DNA of 64,000 nucleotides from G963667425 sp963667425 [NCBI: bacterium] (GTDB taxonomy: Bacteria; UBP6; UBA1177): contig OY763407.1 of the NCBI GenBank assembly GCA_963667425.1, positions 1,922,001 to 1,986,000 on the forward strand. Direction: 5' to 3'. Below the pieces are notes generated by a model. It saw only the letters and a program-made list of their open reading frames with translations. It searched no databases and was not told where the DNA came from. A program made the translations under genes and the position numbers. Below are positions 27,845-36,384 of the stretch, piece by piece. Numbering within the stretch: the stretch's first letter is position 1; each line of letters opens with the position of its first letter.

Positions 27845-29323
27845 CTATTCCAGTTCTTTCAAGGTTTTTTCTGCTTTTTTGTAAGTATCATTATCTGCAT
27901 TTACAAGCTTAAGAATAGATCTTAAAAGCTCTTTTGCTTTTGTAGGATTAAAATTCTTAGTTACATTAGCCTTTGAGTAAAGCTTTTTAACCAATTCATC
28001 CTTACTGTCAAGCCATTCCTGACATTCTGATTTATCCGGATCTTTATCTATACATTTTTCATAATTTTCATTTGCTGCAACATAGTCATCCTTCTTTTCC
28101 ATAGCAAGAGCTTTTGCATAGTAACCTATCGCATAAACTTTATCTACACTTTGAGAGAAGTTTGTACCGCCATCAACAATTTCCTTATCAAGAGAAACAG
28201 CTGCTTCAAGATTGTCCAGGATAAGGTTATGATTTAAAAGTTTTATACCTTCAACAATTTTTGAACGAACTTTGTTAAAAGCCATAAGCTGTGTTTTAAG
28301 CGCAAGAACTTTTGCATCTTCTTCACATTCACATTTATATTTCTCAACTTTAAGAATCATTCTGATAGCATCATTGTATTTTCCTTCAGAACACATATCT
28401 ATAACTTTATTTCTTGCAGATTCGAGCTTGGAAGCATTCGTCTTAAGCTGTCCTTCTTTATTTTTTGCTTTCTGTGAACGTTCCATTTCTCTCTGACGTC
28501 TTTCATTCTCAAGACGTTCCATCTCATCCTGTCTTCTTTTACGTTCAACATTTGCTTTTCTTTTTACTTCTTCTCTTTCTCTTCTTTTCTTTTCTTCTTC
28601 TATTCTACGCTGTTGTTCAAGCTCTCTTCTACGAGTTTCTTTTTCTTCAGCGATTTTTCTTTCTCTTTCTTCTTCTTTTCTTCTCTCAATTTCTTCACGT
28701 TTTTGTCTTTCTGCTTCTCTTTTCTGTTTAAGCTCGTCTTCTCTTTTCTGTCTGTCACGTTCTTCCTGAAGTCTTTTTTCTTCACGTTCTCTTCTTTCTC
28801 TTTCCATTGAAGAATTTCTTGAACTTGAACGATCATTACTTCTAGCTCCAGCTTTTACTTCATCATAAACACTTGAAAGTGCACTTTTAGAGAGTTTCCA
28901 CAAAGCTGCGGCTGAAATATCTTTTGCTCGACCAAAAGAGTTACTCGAAGAACCAATAATTTCTTCATCAAGAAGACTTATTGCTATCATTTTCACAAGC
29001 ATTTCATCGTTATCGTCAATTTTTACTGACGTAAGAACAGCATAGTCAAATCCTGCCCTTTCCGCTGCATCAGCATTCTCACCCCAACAGAATTCATCAC
29101 TGCCACAAGAAGCAACCTTTTGAGCAAGAGACCTGTTTGATGAAAGAAGATCATCATACGAGATGAAATTAAACTTCTTCTTAAAAACAGTATAGAGATT
29201 TTTGTCAATTTTCTTTGCATCACTTCTGTTAATATCTTTCGTAACTGGAGACATTAAAAGAACCTTTCCTGCAAAAAGTGGCAACGTAACCAATAAAACT
29301 ATAAGGACTAAATACCTTTTCAC
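27845..29323 (-). CDS. Exported protein with charged coiled coil and TPR-like tail
   Basis: 492 residues starting with GTG at 29323, behind a strong AGGAGG. A signal peptide (about 1-18, ending PLFAG) leads into an N-terminal domain (20-160) with VASCGSDEFCWGENADAAER and FDYAVLTSVKIDDNDEMLV. A Cys pair followed by an Ala/Gly-rich segment and beta strands resembles CsgG/FlgO/TolB-N-like domains in myxobacterial proteins. Residues about 165-300 are an almost uninterrupted Glu/Arg/Lys helix (ERREREEKRLQEERDRQKRE) likely to form a long coiled coil. The C-terminus (about 310-492) is helical and TPR-like. A structural envelope role is likely; function unknown. Confidence 0.75.
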   Translation of the reverse strand: MKRYLVLIVLLVTLPLFAGKVLLMSPVTKDINRSDAKKIDKNLYTVFKKKFNFISYDDLLSSNRSLAQKVASCGSDEFCWGENADAAERAGFDYAVLTSVKIDDNDEMLVKMIAISLLDEEIIGSSSNSFGRAKDISAAALWKLSKSALSSVYDEVKAGARSNDRSSSRNSSMERERREREEKRLQEERDRQKREDELKQKREAERQKREEIERRKEEERERKIAEEKETRRRELEQQRRIEEEKKRREREEVKRKANVERKRRQDEMERLENERRQREMERSQKAKNKEGQLKTNASKLESARNKVIDMCSEGKYNDAIRMILKVEKYKCECEEDAKVLALKTQLMAFNKVRSKIVEGIKLLNHNLILDNLEAAVSLDKEIVDGGTNFSQSVDKVYAIGYYAKALAMEKKDDYVAANENYEKCIDKDPDKSECQEWLDSKDELVKKLYSKANVTKNFNPTKAKELLRSILKLVNADNDTYKKAEKTLKELE

Positions 29324-29371
29324 GTTTTCCTCCTAAGAGATACAAACTTCAATATATACTAAATTCCCTAT

Positions 29372-29400
29372 TATTTAATTCATATTTTTCTTTTTATCAA
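29372..29400 (-). promoter_or_regulatory. Candidate promoter of the coiled-coil protein gene
   Basis: On the minus strand TTGATA (29400-29395), a 17-bp spacer, and TAAATA (29377-29372), about 50 bp before the GTG start. Confidence 0.4.
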
Positions 29401-29437
29401 GTTTTTAGATGTTTTTTTAAATAAATAAAACAATTTA

Positions 29438-30805
29438 TTAAATACCTAATATCAATTTGACGACATTAAAATATACTGTAATCCCCATCAAATCTGCAAT
29501 TGTAGTTACAGCAGGCATAGCAACAACAGATGGATCCAGTTTAAATTTTCCTGCTATAAGAGGCAATGTCGATCCAACAGCTGTCGCTGAAACTATTTGA
29601 GCAACAAGGGCAATAGAAATTGCAGCAGCAATTTTGACAGATTCAGGATCAGCTCCCAGATTTACTACAAATACTCTGGTAAAAAGAATTGAAGCCAGAA
29701 TAGAGCCCATTAAAAGAGCAACTCTGAATTCTTTAAATATGACTTTAAAAAAATCTTTAAAACTGATTTCTTTTAAAGTTAATGCTCTCAAAACAACAGA
29801 GGCTGCCTGAGAACCGGTATTTCCTCCAGTTGCAGTAATAAGAGATATAAAAGATGCAAGTAAAACATATTTATTAAGTACTGAATCAAAATGATCTATA
29901 ATGCTTGCAGAAAAATTACCTACAAGGAATAAGGAAAGAAGCCATGGAATTCTTTTTTTAAAGTGAACAAGAAGAGGAATGTCAAGATAATCTCTTTCCT
30001 CAACTTCACCGCTGATAGCCATAAGTCTTTCAACATCTTCAGTCTGCTCTTCCTGCAAAATATCAATAACATCATCGTGTGTAACAATACCCAAAAGTTT
30101 TCCATAAGAATCCACAACAGGAATTGCAAGAAGGTCATATTCTTCTATTTTTCTGGCTATATCTTCCTGATCTTCTGAAATATGACACGTTACAGGATCT
30201 TCCTGCATTATGTCTTTAATTATTTCATACGGTTCAGCAAGAAAAAGATCTTTAAGACTTAAAACACCTGTTAGAACATCATCTTTATTAACAACATAAA
30301 TATAATATATTGTTTCTTTACCTTGAGCAACTTCTTTAACATGTTTGAATACTTCAGAAACCCTATGATCCGATCTACACGTAACGTAATCGGTACTCAT
30401 TACAGAACCAGCTTCACCTTCTTCATATGAAAGCAGTTTTTCTACATCTGCTCTCTCATCTTCAGGAAGAACAGAAATAAGACTTTTATAACTGTTTTCA
30501 TCAAGAACTTTAAAAAGATCAGCTCTGTCATCTGAAGAAAGATTTTCAAGAAGAGGGCGAACTTTGTCAGTAGACGCGGTTTTTACCAGTTCAACCTGAA
30601 ATTCCAGTTCAAAATAACTGAAAACAGTACTAGCATCTTCTATTTCCATAAGTGAAAGAATATACCATATATCACCGGAACCAAGTTCTTCCAGAAATTC
30701 AGCTGACTGTCTTGGATGGTGATCTTCAAAAAATTCTTTTAATGTCTCGTTATCACCTTCAACAATAAGTCTCTTTATTTCAGGCATAAGAATGATATGT
30801 GACAT
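29438..30805 (-). CDS. mgtE: Magnesium transporter MgtE
   Basis: 455 residues from ATG 30803-30805, with GGAGG 5 nt upstream; a GTG at 30817 in the same frame lies over that ribosome site and is less likely. Domain order: N-terminal superhelical MgtE_N (about 1-125, with RADLFKVLDENSYKSL), two CBS domains (about 130-250) and five membrane helices at the C-terminus with the selectivity segment ITATGGNTGSQAASVVLRAL, close to the family pattern. MgtE is a Mg2+ channel gated by its own Mg2+-binding cytosolic domains. It has its own promoter. Confidence 0.95.
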   Translation of the reverse strand: MSHIILMPEIKRLIVEGDNETLKEFFEDHHPRQSAEFLEELGSGDIWYILSLMEIEDASTVFSYFELEFQVELVKTASTDKVRPLLENLSSDDRADLFKVLDENSYKSLISVLPEDERADVEKLLSYEEGEAGSVMSTDYVTCRSDHRVSEVFKHVKEVAQGKETIYYIYVVNKDDVLTGVLSLKDLFLAEPYEIIKDIMQEDPVTCHISEDQEDIARKIEEYDLLAIPVVDSYGKLLGIVTHDDVIDILQEEQTEDVERLMAISGEVEERDYLDIPLLVHFKKRIPWLLSLFLVGNFSASIIDHFDSVLNKYVLLASFISLITATGGNTGSQAASVVLRALTLKEISFKDFFKVIFKEFRVALLMGSILASILFTRVFVVNLGADPESVKIAAAISIALVAQIVSATAVGSTLPLIAGKFKLDPSVVAMPAVTTIADLMGITVYFNVVKLILGI

Positions 30806-30850
30806 TAAAGCCTCCACGAAACAAGCTGCATTGAAGCAAAAAACCGTGGA

Positions 30851-30879
30851 AGCATATATGAAAGCGAATTAATTGTCAA
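30851..30879 (-). promoter_or_regulatory. Promoter of mgtE
   Basis: On the minus strand a perfect TTGACA (30879-30874), a 17-bp spacer, and TATGCT (30856-30851). The expected start of transcription is near 30844, about 40 nt before the ATG, so no long Mg2+-sensing leader is present. Confidence 0.6.
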
Positions 30880-30956
30880 ATTGTGGTAAAACTCTATTTA
30901 AAAGCAATTAAAGAATTATAAGAAAGATTAAAAAAATCTGTAGATAATCACATTTT

Positions 30957-31679
30957 TTATTTTGAAATAGGCTGAAAAGAAAGCTTAAATGAATTCACAC
31001 TGTCAATATCATCACAATCAATATCAATATAACCTTCCCGAAAAAACCATGTTGGAATAGGTGGATCAAGATAAAACTCAATAGCTGTATCATCACCTAA
31101 CAGATCATGATCAACAATATCAAAAGAAAGTTTATCATTTTTAGTTAAGGATAAAAGTGTGTTACTTACAAAATCAGCACAGTATGAATCAGCCTCTTCC
31201 TCTGTCTGGAAAACGAAGTTATCATTTAACAAGACTTTTACGTAAAGATCGGGTGCATGACAATATGCTGCAATGCATTCAGGGCTTGGATCCCATTCCA
31301 CATCCTCAGAAACACATGTCGAAATTTTGGAAACAAGCCAGTTAACCTCAAAAGGACTCACACATTCCGATTCGTAACATATTTCATCATCAGCACACTC
31401 AGTATGTTCACGGCAACCTTCAAAAGTATCAATATCCGGTTCATTTTCAACAAGATCTTCATCTGGTTCATCAGGAATAATCTCTTCAGGAGTTTCAATG
31501 GCAACACATTTAGTATCTTTGCATTCATAGCCTGTTTCACAATCCTGAGAAATAAGACATTCAGGTTCACCAATTGAATCATCAACTGATTCGCCAGCAT
31601 TATCATCTCCATCACTTCCACAGGAAACAAAAACAATTAAAAAAGAAAATATAGAAAGAAACCATAGGAAAAATTTCAT
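30957..31679 (-). CDS. Cys-rich lipoprotein with C2-like C-terminal domain (paralogue A)
   Basis: 240 residues. The lipoprotein signal ends IVFVSCGSDG with the Cys at residue 20. Two small Cys knots follow (CLISQDCETGYECKDTKCV near 41-59 and CREHTECADDEICYESECV near 94-112), separated by a Glu/Asp/Pro linker. The C-terminal part (about 118-240) has PDLYVKVLLND, then LSLTKNDKLSFDIVDHDLLG, a pattern close to C2 domains with Asp-rich calcium loops (DHDLLGDD). Cys at several C2 positions suggests disulfides. It shares its whole architecture with the gene 20 nt upstream. It is likely a surface lipoprotein that binds calcium or lipid; that is inference. Confidence 0.78.
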   Translation of the reverse strand: MKFFLWFLSIFSFLIVFVSCGSDGDDNAGESVDDSIGEPECLISQDCETGYECKDTKCVAIETPEEIIPDEPDEDLVENEPDIDTFEGCREHTECADDEICYESECVSPFEVNWLVSKISTCVSEDVEWDPSPECIAAYCHAPDLYVKVLLNDNFVFQTEEEADSYCADFVSNTLLSLTKNDKLSFDIVDHDLLGDDTAIEFYLDPPIPTWFFREGYIDIDCDDIDSVNSFKLSFQPISK

Positions 31680-31699
31680 ATATAATACCTCGAAAAATA

Positions 31700-32398
31700 T
31701 TAATTAGCAGGCTCAAATTTAGCAGAAAAGCTAATTACATTGCTAAAATCAGTTTCATTTATAGCCTGATTTCTGAAAACAGATATTGGAACAGGAGAAT
31801 ATGTAATAGTTCCGGCTTTAGTGTAATCAAAAGTATCAGCATCTCTTATTTCTATCACAAAAGAATCATTTTCATCAAGAACCAGTTCCACAGATTCTAT
31901 AAAAGTTGCAGTAAAAGTATCTGAAGCGACATCAGTTTCAAGCACTTTTGCACCATTAAGATAAACAATAATCATAGGATCAGGCTGAACAGCTTCGCCT
32001 CCGAGACCTATTTCATCCCAGATTTTATCAGTACTCAATGAAACTTTCATATCAGAAAGTCTCCATATTTTATCAAAAGGATTAAGACATTGTTTGTACT
32101 GACATATTTTATCAGCATCACAATCTGAAGAGGTTTTACAAGAGCCATCATTTGAATCTGTTATAATTTCTGTAACATCATCATCAATATCTTCTTCATA
32201 AAGAGGATTCCCTTCTGTTTCATCTCCAGGAACACAATAAAAATTATCACCGCATATATAACCTCTGGGGCAATCAGACAGTGTTTTACAGTTCAAAACT
32301 GAAGACTCATTATCAGTTTCATTTCCTTCAGAAGAATCACATCCGAAGGAAAAAAAGAATGAAAAGAAAATAGCTAAAATCAAAACACATATCTTCAT
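31700..32398 (-). CDS. Cys-rich lipoprotein with C2-like C-terminal domain (paralogue B)
   Basis: 232 residues. Lipoprotein signal ending FSFGCDSS with the Cys at residue 20. Two Cys modules (CKTLSDCPRGYICGDNFYCV near 37-56 and CKTSSDCDADKICQYKQCL near 86-104) flank an acidic linker. The C-terminal region has PDPMIIVYLNG, VELVLDENDSFVIEIRDAD and a beta-rich end, matching paralogue A in order and spacing, but the second acidic loop is less complete (DADTFDYTKAG). AGGAGA lies 8 nt before the ATG. It is first in a two-gene operon with paralogue A, behind a good promoter. Confidence 0.78.
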   Translation of the reverse strand: MKICVLILAIFFSFFFSFGCDSSEGNETDNESSVLNCKTLSDCPRGYICGDNFYCVPGDETEGNPLYEEDIDDDVTEIITDSNDGSCKTSSDCDADKICQYKQCLNPFDKIWRLSDMKVSLSTDKIWDEIGLGGEAVQPDPMIIVYLNGAKVLETDVASDTFTATFIESVELVLDENDSFVIEIRDADTFDYTKAGTITYSPVPISVFRNQAINETDFSNVISFSAKFEPAN

Positions 32399-32432
32399 TT
32401 AATTTTTCTCCTAATTCAAAATCTTATCATCA

Positions 32433-32460
32433 ATTATCTGAAATAATTTTTTTTTGTCAA
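32433..32460 (-). promoter_or_regulatory. Promoter of the C2-like lipoprotein pair
   Basis: On the minus strand a perfect TTGACA (32460-32455), a 16-bp spacer, and GATAAT (32438-32433), about 35 bp before the ATG. Confidence 0.6.
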
Positions 32461-32506
32461 GTGAAGTGAATAAGAACTCATATATTTAAAATGTTTTTTA
32501 AACAAA

Positions 32507-32536
32507 TTAACTTATTCTTTTAATTTAGACTATAAT
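32507..32536 (+). promoter_or_regulatory. Candidate promoter of the small exported protein gene
   Basis: TATAAT at 32531-32536 with TTAACT at 32507-32512 (18-bp spacer). A TTGACT at 32537-32542 with a poor -10 downstream is an alternative. Confidence 0.35.
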
Positions 32537-32603
32537 TTGACTTTATTTTACTTTTCGGTAATGATTTTACTGTTCTGTTGTTTTACTATAAAGGAGTTTT
32601 ATC

Positions 32604-33017
32604 ATGAAAAAGGTTTTTATCTTTTTTGCATTTATCTTTTTCTATACATCAGTCTGGTCTTGTGCTGCTATTGCCGAAGCCAGAAACAAAGCCGGTAATT
32701 CAGTTTCATGGACTATTTACAATCAGGAAAAAATACCAGTAGCAAAATGTGTAACTCTTGCTAAATCAAAACTTCAGGCAGGAAATGGAATGAGCGTTAT
32801 AGCACCTGCAAGCACATCTCTAAATCATGGATTCTTTGTTATGATTTCTGCTGCTTATGATCCAGGCAATGGAAAGGCAAGAGAAAGAAATGGTTATGGC
32901 TTCAGTAGCAAATCTGCAAAAGATGCAGAACTTGAAGCTGTAAAAAATTTAAAGAAAAATGACAACCTGTGGAAAAAAGAAGAAGGTTATCAGGTTGATA
33001 AATCTGTTAGTTTTTAA
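32604..33017 (+). CDS. Small exported protein, DUF4189-like
   Basis: 137 residues with AAGGAG 9 nt before the ATG. A signal peptide (MKKVFIFFAFIFFYTSVWSC) may end in a lipobox-like WSC, so it could be a lipoprotein. The mature part has SCAAIAEARNKAGNSVSW at the start and GYGFSSKSAKDAELEAVKNL near residue 100, which resembles the DUF4189 pattern of a G/A-I-A start and an S-x-x-x-A-x-x-A-L helix. Function unknown. It runs toward rplQ, and the two share a bidirectional terminator. Confidence 0.7.
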   Translation: MKKVFIFFAFIFFYTSVWSCAAIAEARNKAGNSVSWTIYNQEKIPVAKCVTLAKSKLQAGNGMSVIAPASTSLNHGFFVMISAAYDPGNGKARERNGYGFSSKSAKDAELEAVKNLKKNDNLWKKEEGYQVDKSVSF

Positions 33018-33032
33018 ATAAAAAGCTTTAAT

Positions 33033-33065
33033 AAAAAAAGGGGAGCAATAAGCTCCCCTTTTTTT
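33033..33065. terminator. Bidirectional intrinsic terminator
   Basis: A-tract, GGGGAGC (33040-33046), a 5-nt loop, GCTCCCC (33052-33058), T-tract. The hairpin is flanked by A7 and T7, so it can stop both the plus-strand exported-protein gene and the minus-strand ribosomal operon. Confidence 0.92.
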
Positions 33066-33085
33066 ATAATATTTTCAAGCAAAAT

Positions 33086-33499
33086 CTATTCAGAAGCTGT
33101 TTCTTCCTCTTTGATTTCCTTTGGCACTATATTAGCATCGGCACCAACATATTCAACGATAGCAGTTTCAGCACCATCACCACGTCTGAAGCCAAGCTTT
33201 ATAACTCTTGTGTAACCACCCTGTCTATCCTGTAAACGGGGAGCTATTTCTTTTACAAGCTTTGTAATAACAAGAGTTCTTTCGTATTTTAAATGTCTTG
33301 CGAGCTGAATCATAGAAGCATCAGTTCCTTTCTTAGCAAGAGTAATAACTTTGTCTGCTATTTTTGAAAGTTCTTTTGCTCTAACAAGTGTAGTTACAAT
33401 TCTTTCATGCTTAACAAGCGAGGCAAGAAGATTCGTCATCATAGCTTTGCGATGAGCTGACGGTCTACCAAGCCTTTTTCCAGCTTTCCTGTGTCTCAT
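33086..33499 (-). CDS. rplQ: Ribosomal protein L17
   Basis: 137 residues. Large-subunit protein near the exit tunnel. The canonical start MRHRKAGKRLGRPSAHRKAM and the block VTTLVRAKELSKIADKVITL identify it. After about residue 120 it has a short acidic tail (PKEIKEEETASE). It is the last gene of the operon, 5 nt after rpoA, and ends 21 nt before the bidirectional hairpin. Confidence 0.97.
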   Translation of the reverse strand: MRHRKAGKRLGRPSAHRKAMMTNLLASLVKHERIVTTLVRAKELSKIADKVITLAKKGTDASMIQLARHLKYERTLVITKLVKEIAPRLQDRQGGYTRVIKLGFRRGDGAETAIVEYVGADANIVPKEIKEEETASE

Positions 33500-33504
33500 T
33501 TTAT

Positions 33505-34527
33505 TTACTCCTTATCCTGATCTTTTTTTCTTTCAAGCTCTTCTATTATCTTTTCATCAGGGAAACTGTTAATATCCATTCCGAAATGCAATCCCATGTT
33601 CAAAAGAATAAGCTTAATCTCATTAAGAGATTTTCTTCCAAAGTTTTTTGTCTTAAGCATTTCTGATTCGCTTCTTTTAACAAGCTCTCCAAGATACTTA
33701 ATATTTGCATTCTTAAGACAGTTATAGGAACGAACAGAAAGATCAAGATCTTCTATTCTCTTGTAAAGATTCCAGTTAACCTCCTCTGAATGTTCGGAAG
33801 AATCAAGACCTCTTTCCTGCTCCATTGAGAAATTAATAAAGAAACGTGTATGTTCATTAAGAATCATTGCCGCATAGGCAAGAGCATCTCTTGGAGCAAT
33901 TGAACCATCTGTTTCTATGTCAAATGTAAGCTTATCATAATTAAAGCTATTCTTAACTCTTGCACTTGTTATCTTATAGTTAACATGTGTAACTGGGGAG
34001 AAGAATGAATCAACAGCTATATATCCCTCAGGGATGAAAGAAGGATCATGCTCTTCGGCAGGCACATAACCTCTACCTGAACTTACAAGCAGCTCCATCT
34101 CAAAATCTATATTCTCATCCATTTCAAATAGAACAAGATCTTTATTAAGCACTTTCAATTCAGCTGTTTCTGTAATCTCTCCAGCTGTAACGACACCTTT
34201 TTCGCTCTTTTTCAGAACTATATGATGAAGTTTGTCCTGATACGCTACGAAACGGATCTGTTTTATGTTGAGAATTATATCAACAACATCCTCTCTTACG
34301 CCTGGAATAGAGGTAAATTCATGTTCAACACCTTTGATTTTTATGGCAACTATAGCTGCACCTCTAAGTGTTGAAAGAAGTATTCTTCTTAACGAATTAC
34401 CAAGAGTTATTCCGTAACCCTTCATAAGGGGTTCACATGTAAATCTGGCATAATGACCATCATCACTCTGCTTTATTACCCTTACATCCTTCGGCATTAT
34501 AAGTGTATTCCAGTTGGAATGAAACAT
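33505..34527 (-). CDS. rpoA: RNA polymerase alpha subunit
   Basis: 340 residues. It dimerises to start RNA polymerase assembly, and its C-terminal domain contacts promoter UP elements and activators. The N-terminal domain carries GYGITLGNSLRRILLSTLRG (about 38-57) and GVREDVVDIILNIKQI. The alpha-CTD (about 255-325) carries the helix-hairpin-helix LVKRSESEMLKTKNFGRKSL. Length is typical. It lies between rpsD (17 nt) and rplQ (5 nt), the usual alpha-operon order. Confidence 0.97.
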   Translation of the reverse strand: MFHSNWNTLIMPKDVRVIKQSDDGHYARFTCEPLMKGYGITLGNSLRRILLSTLRGAAIVAIKIKGVEHEFTSIPGVREDVVDIILNIKQIRFVAYQDKLHHIVLKKSEKGVVTAGEITETAELKVLNKDLVLFEMDENIDFEMELLVSSGRGYVPAEEHDPSFIPEGYIAVDSFFSPVTHVNYKITSARVKNSFNYDKLTFDIETDGSIAPRDALAYAAMILNEHTRFFINFSMEQERGLDSSEHSEEVNWNLYKRIEDLDLSVRSYNCLKNANIKYLGELVKRSESEMLKTKNFGRKSLNEIKLILLNMGLHFGMDINSFPDEKIIEELERKKDQDKE

Positions 34528-34544
34528 CTGCCTATCCCCCTCTA

Positions 34545-35174
34545 TTATTTAGAATAAAGCTCTACTATAAGGTTCTCTTTTATATCATCTGTAATGTCTT
34601 CTCTTTCAGGCATTCTGACAACCTTACCTTTAAATTCATCTTTGCTGAGCTCAAGCCATGCAGGAATCGGAGTTCTTTCGCCTGCAGACTCAAGAGAAGT
34701 TTTAAAAGCAGAGCTTTTTCTGCTCTTTTCTTTTATTTCAACAACATCACCTTCTTTAACTACAAATGAAGGAATATTGGTTATTTTCCCATTTACAAGA
34801 AAGTGCCTATGGTTAACAAGCTGTCTTGCCTGATTTCTGCTCATTGCCATACCAAGTCTGAAAACAACATTGTCAAGTCTTCTCTCAAGAAGAGCAAGAA
34901 GATTTTCACCAGTAACACCTTTTTTCAGAACAGCTCTTGAATAGAAAATTCTGAACTGTTTTTCAAGCATACCATATATTGATCTTACTTTCTGTTTTTC
35001 TCTTAACTGAATTTTATAGTCTGTAACTCTTTTACGACCTTTTCCATGCATACCAGGGCTATAAGGTCTTTTATCAAATGAACATTTTTCTGAGTGGCAT
35101 CTCTCGCCTTTAAGAAAGAGTTTTACCCCCTCTCTTCTACAGAATCTGCATACTGAACCTGTATACTTTGCCAA
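34545..35174 (-). CDS. rpsD: Ribosomal protein S4 (TTG start)
   Basis: 209 residues. Primary 16S rRNA binder; often the translational repressor of the alpha operon. The start is TTG at 35174 behind AAGGAGG at 5 nt, and the protein begins MAKYTGSVCRFCRREGVKLF as the family does. The N-terminal zinc-type Cys are present (CRFC, then C at the SEKC segment). The S4 domain follows near residue 98 (RLDNVVFRLGMAMSRNQARQ). No upstream ATG fits. Confidence 0.97.
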   Translation of the reverse strand: MAKYTGSVCRFCRREGVKLFLKGERCHSEKCSFDKRPYSPGMHGKGRKRVTDYKIQLREKQKVRSIYGMLEKQFRIFYSRAVLKKGVTGENLLALLERRLDNVVFRLGMAMSRNQARQLVNHRHFLVNGKITNIPSFVVKEGDVVEIKEKSRKSSAFKTSLESAGERTPIPAWLELSKDEFKGKVVRMPEREDITDDIKENLIVELYSK

Positions 35175-35224
35175 AGCTTCCTCCTTTTAACAAAATAAAA
35201 GTTTACGCCAAATATAAACTTTTT

Positions 35225-35605
35225 TTACACTCTTCTTCTTTTTTTCTGTCTACAGCCATTGTGAGGGATAGGAGTAACATCTCTAAGTAAAGTGAGATTG
35301 TAACCCATATTTGCCAATCCTCTAATTGCTGCTTCTCTACCACTTCCAGGACCTTTAACATAAACACTAAGTGTTCTTAAGCCGTAATCCTGTGCTTTCT
35401 TTCCAGCATCTTCTGCCGCCATCTGAGCAGCATAAGGCGTGCTTTTTTTAGAACCTCTAAAACCCATGAGACCAGCACTTGACCATGAAAGCGCGTTTCC
35501 ACTTACATCAGTAATTGTTACAATTGTATTGTTGAAACTACACTGAATATAAGCAAGTCCCGTCTGGATACTCTTTTTTACTTTTTTCTTTCTATCTACA
35601 GCCAT
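35225..35605 (-). CDS. rpsK: Ribosomal protein S11
   Basis: 126 residues. Platform protein of the 30S subunit, contacting mRNA near the E site. Family blocks: [40 protein letters not shown], and the C-terminal [22 protein letters not shown] start. It lies 50 nt before rpsD and 18 nt after rpsM. Confidence 0.97.
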   Translation of the reverse strand: MAVDRKKKVKKSIQTGLAYIQCSFNNTIVTITDVSGNALSWSSAGLMGFRGSKKSTPYAAQMAAEDAGKKAQDYGLRTLSVYVKGPGSGREAAIRGLANMGYNLTLLRDVTPIPHNGCRQKKRRRV

Positions 35606-35623
35606 TTCTTCTTATCCTCCAGC

Positions 35624-35989
35624 CTACTTCTTTTTTCTGGCCATTGTGCGTTTAGGTCCTTTTCTGGTTCTTGCATTGGTAGAAGTTCTCTGACCTCTCA
35701 CAGGAAGTCCCTTCCTATGTCTGAGACCTCTATAACTACCAAGATCCATAAGCCTTTTAACATTCATAATAACTTCCTGACGAAGATCTCCCTCGACTCT
35801 GTAACCTTCATCGATAACAGATCTAAGGGCTGCAACATCCTGATCTGTAAGCATGCCAGCTCTCATATTCTTGTCAAGACCAGCCTTCTCAATAATAACG
35901 TTAGAAGTAGTTCTACCTATACCATAGATATAAGTAAGAGCTATTTCAAGACGTTTATTCGGCAGGTCAACACCAGCAATACGTGCCAA
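35624..35989 (-). CDS. rpsM: Ribosomal protein S13 (TTG start)
   Basis: 121 residues. Head protein of the 30S subunit that contacts the P-site tRNA and bridge B1. The start codon is TTG at 35989, behind GGAGG at 6 nt, and the N-terminus [20 protein letters not shown] is canonical, so the start is firm. The basic tail [20 protein letters not shown] is complete. rpmJ lies 17 nt upstream. Confidence 0.97.
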   Translation of the reverse strand: MARIAGVDLPNKRLEIALTYIYGIGRTTSNVIIEKAGLDKNMRAGMLTDQDVAALRSVIDEGYRVEGDLRQEVIMNVKRLMDLGSYRGLRHRKGLPVRGQRTSTNARTRKGPKRTMARKKK

Positions 35990-36006
35990 ACTTCACCTCC
36001 TAAATA

Positions 36007-36120
36007 CTATCCTTGTTTTTGTTTATGTTTAGGGTTTTCACAGATAACCCTTAATACACCGCTTCTCTTAACAATTTTGCACTTTGGGCAAATTTTCTTA
36101 ACAGATGCTCTGACTTTCAT
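36007..36120 (-). CDS. rpmJ: Ribosomal protein L36
   Basis: 37 residues: it starts [20 protein letters not shown] and ends [10 protein letters not shown]. The zinc ligands are present as CPKC, then ICENPKH (Cys and His). This is the zinc-binding form of L36. It lies between infA (27 nt) and rpsM (17 nt). Confidence 0.97.
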   Translation of the reverse strand: MKVRASVKKICPKCKIVKRSGVLRVICENPKHKQKQG

Positions 36121-36147
36121 AAAACCCTCCATATATACAAATATATA

Positions 36148-36384
36148 TTAATCATTATTCCTGGGATTTTTCATTCTATGAACTATCCTGCCTCTAGTAA
36201 GGTCGTAAGGAGAAAGTTCAACTTCAACCTTATCTCCAGGAAGTATCCTTATAAAAAACTTCCTCATCTTCCCAGATATATGAGCAAGTACTTTATGTCC
36301 GTTTTCAAGCTCCACTTTAAACATTGCATTAGGTAAGGTGTCAACAATAACACCCTGCACAGTAATTCCTTCTTCTTTACCCAT
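36148..36384 (-). CDS. infA: Translation initiation factor IF-1
   Basis: 78 residues, a single OB-fold that binds the A site during initiation. Blocks: [40 protein letters not shown] and [20 protein letters not shown]. The N-terminus has GKEEGIT instead of the more common AKED. ATG start with GAGGGAG upstream. The genes adk and map, often just before infA, are absent here. Confidence 0.97.
   Translation of the reverse strand: MGKEEGITVQGVIVDTLPNAMFKVELENGHKVLAHISGKMRKFFIRILPGDKVEVELSPYDLTRGRIVHRMKNPRNND

Noticed and set aside
28465-28836. Phe/Leu/Ser-rich plus-strand frames and a Lys/Glu minus-strand frame inside the coiled-coil gene
   Set aside because: They are by-products of the biased GAA/AGA-rich coding sequence in other frames.
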